Position numbers and translations under genes: made by a program. A stretch of 64,000 bases of DNA from Streptomyces sp. SM11 (GTDB taxonomy: Bacteria; Actinomycetota; Actinomycetes; Streptomycetales; Streptomycetaceae): contig NZ_NEUE01000228.1 in NCBI RefSeq assembly GCF_002910905.1, positions 1 through 64,000 on the forward strand, read 5' to 3'. Positions 1 through 6,709 of this stretch are shown here, piece after piece; positions within the stretch are counted from its first letter, which is position 1, and each line of letters opens with the position of its first letter. The notes beneath the pieces were generated by a model. That model saw only the letters and a program-made list of their open reading frames with translations. It was not told the origin of the DNA and did not search any database.

Positions 1-1
1 C

Positions 2-439
2 GCCGCTCCGGCGCCCACCAGCCCGGAGCCGGCGGAGAATCGTTCCGCGCCGCAGATCCAGCTGATCCCGGCCCCGGCAGCCGGTGCACTCGACGCGGCT
101 GAGGAAGCCGTCGACCTGCTGCTGGAGTCCGGTCGTGCACCGGGCGACATCCTGGTGCTCACCACCGGCGAACAGCATCCGTGGGCCGCCCACGAGCTGT
201 CCTTCGGCGAAGCCGCCTACTGGGCCCAGCACGACGCGGGCGACGACGTCTTCTTCGCCGACGTCTCCGCGGCGGAGAGGGCCCGCTCCCGGCCCGTGGT
301 CGTCGTCGCGGTCAACGACGACGCCGGCCGGGCCGTTGCGGCCCGTACCCTGCCCGTCGCACGGGACCGTGCCGCCGCGCTGCTGATCGTCTGCGGAGAT
401 CCTCAGACGATCAACTCCGCACTCGGCGCCGGGGTCTGA
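2..439 (+). CDS. C-terminal end of an ATPase/helicase-like protein (partial)
   Basis: An open frame enters from the left edge and stops at 437-439; about 145 residues are visible, so the start lies outside the window. The visible part begins with an Ala/Pro-rich linker, then a helix-rich segment (LDAAEEAVDLLLESG), then alternating hydrophobic strands (GDILVLTTGEQHPWAAHE, RPVVVVAVND, AALLIVCGDPQ). This looks like the last RecA-like region of a superfamily 1 type ATPase or helicase, but no complete helicase motif is inside the window, so the family is inferred. A hairpin terminator follows at once. Codon use is typical of the surrounding genes. Confidence 0.6.
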   Translation, partial: AAPAPTSPEPAENRSAPQIQLIPAPAAGALDAAEEAVDLLLESGRAPGDILVLTTGEQHPWAAHELSFGEAAYWAQHDAGDDVFFADVSAAERARSRPVVVVAVNDDAGRAVAARTLPVARDRAAALLIVCGDPQTINSALGAGV

Positions 440-452
440 TACCCGCCCCACC

Positions 453-490
453 GGTGCCTTCGGCCGCCCGCACGGGCGGCCGGAGGCACC
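453..490. terminator. Hairpin terminator between convergent genes
   Basis: A 17-bp inverted repeat (453-469 with 474-490, one mismatch, 4-nt loop) sits 14 nt after the stop of the partial + strand gene. The next gene on the other strand ends at 562, so it may serve both. There is no T-run, as is usual in Streptomyces. Confidence 0.65.
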
Positions 491-561
491 ACCGCCGGTG
501 ACCCGACCGAGAACCGGGGTCCGACCGGTACGACGGATCGGTCAGATGGATCGGCGCCCGC

Positions 562-1209
562 TCACCGGGCCGCGGTGCGGCGCAGTGCCTCCGCCGCTCC
601 GCCGCCCGACCGGGCCGGGGTGGTCCGATGGCCGGCGATGGCTACGGCATCGGCCAGGAGCGAGGGCTCCGACAGCGAACTGGGCCGCCGCCCGCCCCGT
701 CCCTCGCCGAGCACCTGCCACCCTCCGCGGGTGAGCGTGATGTAGGCGCCGCAGCGGAGCCCGTGCAGAGTGCAGGCGTCCCGGAGACCCCACATCCACG
801 CACCGTCCTCCTCGGTCCATCGTTCGTCGCCTTCACGGCAGTACAGGAGGACGGCCGTACGGACCGGAGTGCGGCGGCGCAGATCGTGCGGGATGACGCG
901 CCGCAGCTGCGCCAGCAGGGCATTGCGGAACTCCCAGCCGTCCGCGGCCACCGTCGCCCGGCGGGCGAACGAGGCGCTCGCCGTGAGCCGTTCCTCGTGA
1001 TCGAGGACCGCGACCACGGCGGTGGCCGGAGCCGGCCGGTGCCGGGAGTGCAGTCCGCTGACGACCTCCCGGGGACTGCGGAGCAGGGGTATGCCCGCCG
1101 AGGCCCATTCCGCTGGTTCGAGCATCCGGGCAAGGCGGTTGACGGAGTCTGCGGAAACCGAGGGCGCCGATGTCGAAGTGGCTGTGGACGGGGCGAATCC
1201 GAAGGTCAC
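562..1209 (-). CDS. Conserved hypothetical protein, 215 aa
   Basis: I do not recognise a named family. The frame has strong third-position GC and ATG at 1209. The first 25 residues are Ser/Thr/Ala-rich (MTFGFAPSTATSTSAPSV) and likely disordered. The middle reads as an alpha/beta fold with a strand TAVVAVLDHEERL and a second strand VRTAVLLYCREGDERW. The last 40 residues are Arg/Ala-rich and low complexity. There is no signal peptide or membrane segment. It lies upstream of the RecQ gene in the same direction, with 216 bp between the RecQ end (1426) and this start, so co-transcription is possible. Function unknown. Confidence 0.6.
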   Translation of the reverse strand: MTFGFAPSTATSTSAPSVSADSVNRLARMLEPAEWASAGIPLLRSPREVVSGLHSRHRPAPATAVVAVLDHEERLTASASFARRATVAADGWEFRNALLAQLRRVIPHDLRRRTPVRTAVLLYCREGDERWTEEDGAWMWGLRDACTLHGLRCGAYITLTRGGWQVLGEGRGGRRPSSLSEPSLLADAVAIAGHRTTPARSGGGAAEALRRTAAR

Positions 1210-1425
1210 GGTCCTCCCTTCGCTACGCGCCCGTGGTGCGGGCAGGGTCGAGTGAGGGCGTGCCGCGGCACAGCCCTTCCGGGCCCGGTGAGGAACTGTG
1301 CGGGGGCAGCTCCGATTCTCCCTGGCCTACCGGCAGGCGGCAACGAGCAATTGCTGCGGCTGACGGGAATCAGCCGGAATGGCACTGATATCCCTGCCCA
1401 GACGCACCCGGGATGACTCCCTCTG

Positions 1426-3609
1426 TCACCCCTGAACCGCGAGGACCAGTGGAAACACTCCCTGCGCTCCGGCCCGTCGCAGCAGGCGCCCGGCCACGGC
1501 CAGGGTCCAGCCGGTGTCCGACAGGTCGTCCACCAGCAGAACAGGGCCGCCCGCGGACGCCAACGCCTGCGCCAGCTCCGGCTCCACGACCAGGGCCTCG
1601 TGCAGCGCCCGCACCCGCTGCGCGCTGTTGGTCTGGGACATGCGCACATCCTCGGCGCCCGACGCGTAGGAGACCGTCCCGAGCAGGGGCATCCGGCCGA
1701 TCTCGGAGATGCGCCGGCCGAGCGACTGGACCAGTTGCGGCCTGCGGCGCGAGGCGACGGTCACCACGCCGACCGGTCGCGGAGCCGCGTCCGGCGATCC
1801 GGAGGCCCAGCCGCCCGGCCCCTTCGCCCAGTCGGTGAGCACGGTGACCACGGCGTTCGTGACATCGTCCGGCACCGGTCCGTCCGGAGCCTGCGCCGCG
1901 AGCATGGGGCGCAGCCGGTTGCCCCAGCCGATGTCGGAGAGCCGGCCGAGTGCCCGGCCGGTGAAGGCCAGTTCGCCTGCGGGGACGCGTCCCTTGAGAT
2001 CGATGCCCACCGCGGGCAGGCCGGTGGGCCACATCTTGCGGGGATCCACCTCGACACCGGGCCGGCCCAGCTCGTTGCGCGCCCCGTCCAGGGCGGCGGT
2101 GGAGACCTTGTCGTCAAAGCGGGCGCCGGCGCAGTTGTCACAGCGTCCGCAGGGTGCGGCCTCCTCGTCGTCGAGCCGCAGCCGCAGGAACTCCATCCGG
2201 CACGCCGTCGTCGAGGCGTAGTCACGCATGGCCTGCTGTTCGGTCTGCCGCTGCCGGGCGACCCAGGCATAGCGCTCGGCGTCGTAGACCCACGGCTCAC
2301 CCGTGGAGATCCAGCCGCCCTTGACGCGCTTCACCGCACCGTCGACGTCCAGCACCTTGAGCATCGTCTCCAGCCTGGTCCGCCGCAGATCGACCAAGGG
2401 CTCCAGCGCCGGGAGGGAGACCGGCCGCTCCGCGCGGGCCAGAACGTCCAGGGTGCGCCGTACCTGCTCCTCCGGAGGGAAGGCGACAGAGGCGAAGTAC
2501 TGCCAGATCGCCTCGTCCTCCTTGCCGGGGAGCAGCAGCACCTCGGCGTGCTCGACTCCGCGCCCCGCGCGCCCGACCTGCTGGTAGTAGGCGATGGGGG
2601 AGGAGGGCGAGCCCAGGTGCACGACGAAGCCGAGGTCGGGCTTGTCGAATCCCATGCCCAGCGCGGAAGTGGCGACCAGCGCCTTGACCCGGTTCGCCAG
2701 CAGATCGTCCTCGGCCTGCTGCCGGTCGGCGTTCTCGGTCCGCCCCGTGTACGAGGCCACCGGATGCCCGTTCTGGCGCAGATAGGCGGTGATCTCCTCG
2801 GCCGCCGCCACGGTCAGCGTATAGATGATCCCGGAGCCGGGCAGCTCGCCGAGGTGGTCGCCCAGCCAGGCCAGCCGGTGCGCCGCGCCCGGCAGTTGCA
2901 GCACGCTCAGGCTCAGGCTCTCCCGGTCCAGCGGTCCCCGCAGGACCAGCGCGTCGGTTCCGGCGCCGGTGCCCAGCTGCTCCGCGACGTCCGCCGTCAC
3001 GCGGGCGTTGGCCGTGGCGGTGGTGGCGAGCACCGGAACCCCCGTCGGCAGGTCGGCGAGCATGGTCCGCAGCCGCCGGTAGTCGGGCCGGAAATCGTGC
3101 CCCCAGTCGGAGATGCAATGAGCCTCGTCGACCACCAGGAGCCCGGTCGCCGCCGCCAGCTTCGGCAGCACCTGGTCGCGGAAGTCGGGGTTGTTGAGCC
3201 GCTCGGGGCTCACCAGCAGGACGTCGACCTCGCCCGCCGCCACCTCGGCCTGGACGCTCTCCCACTCCTCCGTGTTGGACGAATTGATCGTGCGGGCGCT
3301 GATCCCGGCCCGTGCCGCCGCCGCGACCTGGTTGCGCATCAGCGCCAGCAGCGGCGAGACGATCACTGTCGGGCCGCTGCCCTGCGCGCGGAGCAGCGAG
3401 GTTGCCACGAAGTAGACGGCGGACTTGCCCCAGCCGGTGCGCTGCACGACCAGAGCTCTGCGTTTGTCGGCGACGAGCGCCTCGATGGCCACCCACTGGT
3501 CCTCGCGCAGCACGGCCCTACCGGTGGCATCGCCCACCAGGCGGGCGAGGACGGAATCGGCCGAAGCCCTGAGTGCTGCACGATCTGTGTTGGTCATGCC
3601 CCCATGCAA
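1426..3609 (-). CDS. recQ: RecQ-family ATP-dependent DNA helicase with C-terminal phosphoribosyltransferase-like domain
   Basis: A superfamily 2 helicase that unwinds DNA 3' to 5' during recombination and fork repair. Visible motifs: Walker A TGWGKS (58-63), DEAH box VVDEAHCISDWGHDFRPDY (from 159), the motif V/VI stretch SALGMGFDKPDLGFVVH and YYQQVGRAGRG, and the RecQ zinc site around residues 470-490 (C, then CGRCDNC). The winged-helix region follows, but there is no HRDC domain. The last ~90 residues instead contain VLLVDDLSDTGWT, the PRPP-binding loop signature of type I phosphoribosyltransferases (ComF-like). The start is either ATG 3609 or ATG 3597 (MTNTDRAALRAS); neither has a clear ribosome-binding site. 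727 aa from the first. Confidence 0.93.
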   Translation of the reverse strand: MHGGMTNTDRAALRASADSVLARLVGDATGRAVLREDQWVAIEALVADKRRALVVQRTGWGKSAVYFVATSLLRAQGSGPTVIVSPLLALMRNQVAAAARAGISARTINSSNTEEWESVQAEVAAGEVDVLLVSPERLNNPDFRDQVLPKLAAATGLLVVDEAHCISDWGHDFRPDYRRLRTMLADLPTGVPVLATTATANARVTADVAEQLGTGAGTDALVLRGPLDRESLSLSVLQLPGAAHRLAWLGDHLGELPGSGIIYTLTVAAAEEITAYLRQNGHPVASYTGRTENADRQQAEDDLLANRVKALVATSALGMGFDKPDLGFVVHLGSPSSPIAYYQQVGRAGRGVEHAEVLLLPGKEDEAIWQYFASVAFPPEEQVRRTLDVLARAERPVSLPALEPLVDLRRTRLETMLKVLDVDGAVKRVKGGWISTGEPWVYDAERYAWVARQRQTEQQAMRDYASTTACRMEFLRLRLDDEEAAPCGRCDNCAGARFDDKVSTAALDGARNELGRPGVEVDPRKMWPTGLPAVGIDLKGRVPAGELAFTGRALGRLSDIGWGNRLRPMLAAQAPDGPVPDDVTNAVVTVLTDWAKGPGGWASGSPDAAPRPVGVVTVASRRRPQLVQSLGRRISEIGRMPLLGTVSYASGAEDVRMSQTNSAQRVRALHEALVVEPELAQALASAGGPVLLVDDLSDTGWTLAVAGRLLRRAGAQGVFPLVLAVQG

Positions 3610-3646
3610 CCCGATGGCTACGACAAACCGCGAACGACAGGGCGAG

Positions 3647-3670
3647 CCTGTGGATAACGTTATCCACAGG
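3647..3670. promoter_or_regulatory. Perfect 24-bp palindrome made of two head-to-head DnaA boxes
   Basis: Every position from 3647 to 3670 pairs with its partner around the centre 3658/3659. The arms contain TTATCCACA on the minus strand (3649-3657) and TTATCCACA on the plus strand (3660-3668), separated by CG. TTATCCACA is the classical high-affinity DnaA box; Streptomyces oriC boxes are close variants (TTGTCCACA). The site lies between the divergent recQ and DUF4192 genes, 37 bp from the ATG at 3708. A role in DnaA-dependent control or titration is inferred. Confidence 0.75.
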
Positions 3671-3707
3671 GGTCGCGGGAAGTGGCGGGCTGCGGGACCG
3701 TCAAGCC

Positions 3708-5087
3708 ATGAACAAGCACCACGAATCCACCGGCCCGGCCGGGGAACAGCAGATCATCTTGCGCGGCCCCGCCGATCTCGCCGACGCCCTCCCGTATCTC
3801 ATGGGCTTCTACCCCAACGACAGCGTCGTGATGGTCGCCCTGCACGGTGGTCGGGGCCGGTTCGGCGGCCGGCTCCGCCTCGGAATTCCGCAGGCACCCG
3901 GCGAATGGGGGCCGGTCGCCGATCAGCTCGCCGAGTGCCTGATCTCGGGGAGCGAGCGCCGTGAAGGACGGCCCGACGCGATCGTGATCTTCCTCTGCCA
4001 GGACTCGCCGGACGGCTCGGACGGCCGGCTGACCATGGAACGGCTCAGGCCTTTCGCGCAACGTCTGCGCACGGCGTGCGGAGCGCTCGACGTTCCCGTC
4101 CTCGAAGCACTCTGCATCTCCGACGGCCGCTATTGGTCGTACTGCTGTCCCGACCCCCGATGCTGCCCCGACCAGGGAAATCCCCTGGCCATGCCCGGCA
4201 CCACGGTGATGGCCGCCGCCGCCACCTACGCAGGCGTCCACGTCCGGGGCACGCTCCGCGACATGGAAGCGCGGCTCCAGCCGTGGAGGACACCGGTCGA
4301 CGTGGCCACACAGCAGGAGGCCCTGGACAGGACCGTGCCGGAGCTGGTGCCCAGGCTTCTCGACGAGCGGGCCAGGCGGGAGGTCGCGGCGGAGACCCTC
4401 CGACTGGCGCGCACGCTCATGGACCGCATCGAGGAGTCCCAGCCGGCGCCCCCCGCGCTCGCGGACGCCGGGGACGACCAGCTGATCGGCTCCGACGAGG
4501 CCGCCGCCGTCATCCTCGGGCTCCAGGACCGGGAGACCAGGGACAAGGCGGCCGCCTGGATGGAGGGATCGGAAGCACAAGCGGCGCTGCGCCTGTGGCG
4601 GACACTGGCACGGCGCTGTGTCGGACCGTACGGGGAGCACGCCGCTGCTCCGCTCACCCTGGCGGGCTGGGTCTCCTGGTCCACGGGCGACGAGCCGGGC
4701 GCGCGGGTCGCCCTGACCCTGGCGCTGCGCGCCGATCCCGACTACACGTTCGCCCAACTGCTGCATCGGGCCTGCAACGAGGGGCTCGATCCGGAGGCCC
4801 TGCGCCGTTGCCTGCGTGAGGCCACGGACGAGGAGGCGGGCTCCGGCGCCGGGGCGCCGGAGGCGACGGTGGACACCGCCGCCGACCGGGGCGCCACCCC
4901 GCTGCACGTCCGCAAGGTCCGCCCGCTGCCCGACGGGGGCCGCCGCCGAGGACGCGCTCCCCGGCCCCCGGGCACCGAGCGGCGGAAGACGGCACCCGGC
5001 TCGGTTCGTCCCCGCACCCCAGTGGCCGGGCGACGGCCGCGCGAGGCCCGGCGGTACGGCCGACGCGGCACCAGGACACGCCGATGA
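3708..5087 (+). CDS. DUF4192 domain-containing protein
   Basis: 459 aa from ATG 3708 (MNKHHESTGP). The frame is open upstream, but the DnaA-box palindrome and family similarity favour this start. The N-terminal part (QIILRGPADLADALPYLMGFYPNDSVVMVAL) is the hallmark of DUF4192, an actinobacterial family of unknown function. The next ~300 residues continue the family, including a Cys-rich patch YWSYCCPDPRCCPDQG near residue 150 that may bind metal. The C-terminal ~110 residues are Arg/Pro-rich and look disordered. Divergent from recQ across the DnaA-box palindrome, so both may share one control region. The tail overlaps the antisense PNPOx-like frame. Confidence 0.85.
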   Translation: MNKHHESTGPAGEQQIILRGPADLADALPYLMGFYPNDSVVMVALHGGRGRFGGRLRLGIPQAPGEWGPVADQLAECLISGSERREGRPDAIVIFLCQDSPDGSDGRLTMERLRPFAQRLRTACGALDVPVLEALCISDGRYWSYCCPDPRCCPDQGNPLAMPGTTVMAAAATYAGVHVRGTLRDMEARLQPWRTPVDVATQQEALDRTVPELVPRLLDERARREVAAETLRLARTLMDRIEESQPAPPALADAGDDQLIGSDEAAAVILGLQDRETRDKAAAWMEGSEAQAALRLWRTLARRCVGPYGEHAAAPLTLAGWVSWSTGDEPGARVALTLALRADPDYTFAQLLHRACNEGLDPEALRRCLREATDEEAGSGAGAPEATVDTAADRGATPLHVRKVRPLPDGGRRRGRAPRPPGTERRKTAPGSVRPRTPVAGRRPREARRYGRRGTRTRR

Positions 5088-5665
5088 CCCGGACGCGGGC
5101 CGGGGTACCGGCGAAGGCCTTCCGGCTGGGCTTCCGACCGGTCGGAAGCCGGGCCATCCACCTGCCTGGTCCAGAACCGGCGCGGCGCCGATCCCTGCCG
5201 CCGCAGCCAGTTCTCCGTGCAGACGATCCGTTCGGCCTCGACGGCGAGAGGTCCCGACAGAGGTTCGTCGAGAGCGCGTGACCGCTCGACATGGTCGGAC
5301 TGCCGGCGAAACGCCGGCCAGTGCCCGACGGCGGGGTCTTCCTCCGACAGCACACGAGCCCGGCCAAAGATCTGAGCCCCTCGGCCGCCGGCCTGTCCGA
5401 CCGGCGCAGCGAAGATCCCCACCGGCACCCGGGGGTCCGCGGCCAGGTCTCTCATCCTCGGCGACCCGGGGGCGGTGCTGGACAGCACCGCGAAGTCCAG
5501 GTGGAAATACCGCACCGGTGTCGAGAGCGGCCCTTCCCGGCCCGCCGTCGCGAGCACACACCCGTTCCGCGACGACAGCAGATTGAGTATCCGCTCCTCC
5601 AGACGCTCTCGATCGAGGTGCTTCTTCGGGGACGGTCCGGCCGGCCACGGATTGGCCACAGGCAT
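4742..5665 (-). CDS. Pyridoxamine 5'-phosphate oxidase-fold protein with an unusual antisense tail
   Basis: From ATG 5665 (MPVANPWPAG) the protein reads HLDRERLEERILNLLSSRNG, then a split-barrel flavin-binding pattern (CVLATAGREG, LSTPVRYFHLDFAVLSSTAPGSPRMRDLAADPRV), ending in ENWLRRQGSAPRRFWTRQ, where proteins of this family normally stop. Members bind FMN or F420 and reduce or oxidise small substrates. Here the frame stays open for ~140 more residues of Arg/Pro-rich sequence, running antisense through the end of the DUF4192 gene (stop at 4742). No other minus frame gives a near stop, so a lost stop or frameshift close to 5150 is possible. The functional part is about 5150-5665; the C-terminal limit is uncertain. 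Confidence 0.6.
   Translation of the reverse strand: MPVANPWPAGPSPKKHLDRERLEERILNLLSSRNGCVLATAGREGPLSTPVRYFHLDFAVLSSTAPGSPRMRDLAADPRVPVGIFAAPVGQAGGRGAQIFGRARVLSEEDPAVGHWPAFRRQSDHVERSRALDEPLSGPLAVEAERIVCTENWLRRQGSAPRRFWTRQVDGPASDRSEAQPEGLRRYPGPRPGHRRVLVPRRPYRRASRGRRPATGVRGRTEPGAVFRRSVPGGRGARPRRRPPSGSGRTLRTCSGVAPRSAAVSTVASGAPAPEPASSSVASRRQRRRASGSSPSLQARCSSWANV
5129..5150. terminator. Perfect 22-bp palindrome, likely bidirectional terminator
   Basis: Positions 5129-5139 (GGCTTCCGACC) are perfectly complementary to 5140-5150. It lies 42 nt after the DUF4192 stop and at the point where the convergent PNPOx-like protein would be expected to end, which supports a terminator for both genes. Confidence 0.45.
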
Positions 5666-5773
5666 GACCGACTGTCCCGTTGACCAGCCGCTCCGACCAC
5701 GCCGTGGCTCTCCACACCGCGACGCGTCCGAGACCGTGGAACCCGCACTGATCACGAGCATGCCGAAGGGAGT

Positions 5774-5800
5774 GTTTATCGTCAGGCAGACGACTATGAT
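5774..5800 (+). promoter_or_regulatory. Putative leaderless promoter and operator of the Nudix regulator
   Basis: TATGAT at 5795-5800 is a good -10 hexamer and lies only 6 nt before ATG 5807, with no ribosome-binding site, which suggests a leaderless transcript. Just upstream, TCGTC (5779-5783) and GACGA (5789-5793) form an imperfect dyad with an ATC/TAT flank. NrtR-type Nudix regulators bind such dyads near their own promoters; autoregulation is inferred. Confidence 0.4.
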
Positions 5801-5806
5801 CGCGAC

Positions 5807-6565
5807 ATGCCGCCCTACGACCCGTCGACCTTCCCGCCCTTCGCTGTCACCGTCGACCTGGTCGTGCTCACGGTGCGCCGTCACGCGCTCTGCGCGCTGG
5901 TCGTCCGCCGCGGAGAGACCCCGTTCCAGGGCCGATGGGCGCTGCCCGGAGGGTTCGTCAGGATGGACGAGGACCTGGGGTCCGCGGCGGCGCGTGAACT
6001 CGTCGAGGAGACCGGCCTCTGCGCGCACGATCCGGCGAAGCCGGCCGTGGGCAACGGCGCACATCTCGAGCAGCTGGCCACCTACGGAGATCCGGCGCGC
6101 GACCCCCGGATGCGAGTGGTCAGCGTCGCCCACCTCGCCCTCGCGCCCGACCTGCCCGCGCCGCGGGCGGGCGGCGATGCCAACAGTGCACGCTGGGCAC
6201 CGGTCGAGGATCTGCTGCACCCGGGCACCAGGCGGGAGGGCGAGCAGGCGGTGCCGCTGGCCTTCGACCATGCGCGGATCCTGGCCGACGGAGTGGAGCG
6301 TGCCCGCTCCAAGATCGAATACTCCTCGCTGGCCACGGCGTTCTGCCCGCCGGAGTTCACGGTCGGTGAGTTGCGCAGGGTGTACGAGGCGGTGTGGGGC
6401 GTGGTCCTCGATCCCCGCAACTTCCACCGCAAGGTCACCGGAACGCCGGGGTTCTTGGTGCCTTCCGGCGGGACGACCACACGGCAGGGCGGCCGGCCCG
6501 CACAGCTGTTCCGGGCCGGGGCCGCCACGGTGCTCAATCCGCCGATGCTGCGACCCGAGGTCTGA
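5807..6565 (+). CDS. Nudix hydrolase with C-terminal winged helix (NrtR-like regulator)
   Basis: 252 aa. The Nudix box is complete: G at the start of GFVRMDE, seven residues, then RELVEETGL, matching GX5EX7REUXEEXGU, so pyrophosphohydrolase chemistry on a nucleoside diphosphate derivative is possible. The second half (FDHARILADGVERARSKIEY, FTVGELRRVYEAVWG, FHRKVTG) matches the winged-helix region of NrtR-type proteins, which sense NAD-related or ADP-ribose ligands and repress transcription. The start ATG 5807 has a -10-like TATGAT 6 nt away and no SD. Divergent from the PNPOx-like gene, a plausible target. The intact Nudix box leaves open whether it is enzyme, repressor or both. Confidence 0.88.
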   Translation: MPPYDPSTFPPFAVTVDLVVLTVRRHALCALVVRRGETPFQGRWALPGGFVRMDEDLGSAAARELVEETGLCAHDPAKPAVGNGAHLEQLATYGDPARDPRMRVVSVAHLALAPDLPAPRAGGDANSARWAPVEDLLHPGTRREGEQAVPLAFDHARILADGVERARSKIEYSSLATAFCPPEFTVGELRRVYEAVWGVVLDPRNFHRKVTGTPGFLVPSGGTTTRQGGRPAQLFRAGAATVLNPPMLRPEV

Positions 6566-6709
6566 GCCACCGGGCGTTCCGCTGCGATGGCCCCGCGGAA
6601 TGCCTGTCGCCCCACCCCTGCGCCAAAAGTCGGAAATGTCGCGTTATGTTGCTGCGGTACCCCCTGCCGCCGAGCGGTCTCACCTTCCGCGAGAGACGTG
6701 AGAGAAGCG

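Noticed and set aside
5303..5320. Terminator hairpin GCCGGCG-AAA-CGCCGGC
   Set aside because: It lies inside the conserved part of the PNPOx-like coding region and is a common chance structure in such GC-rich DNA.
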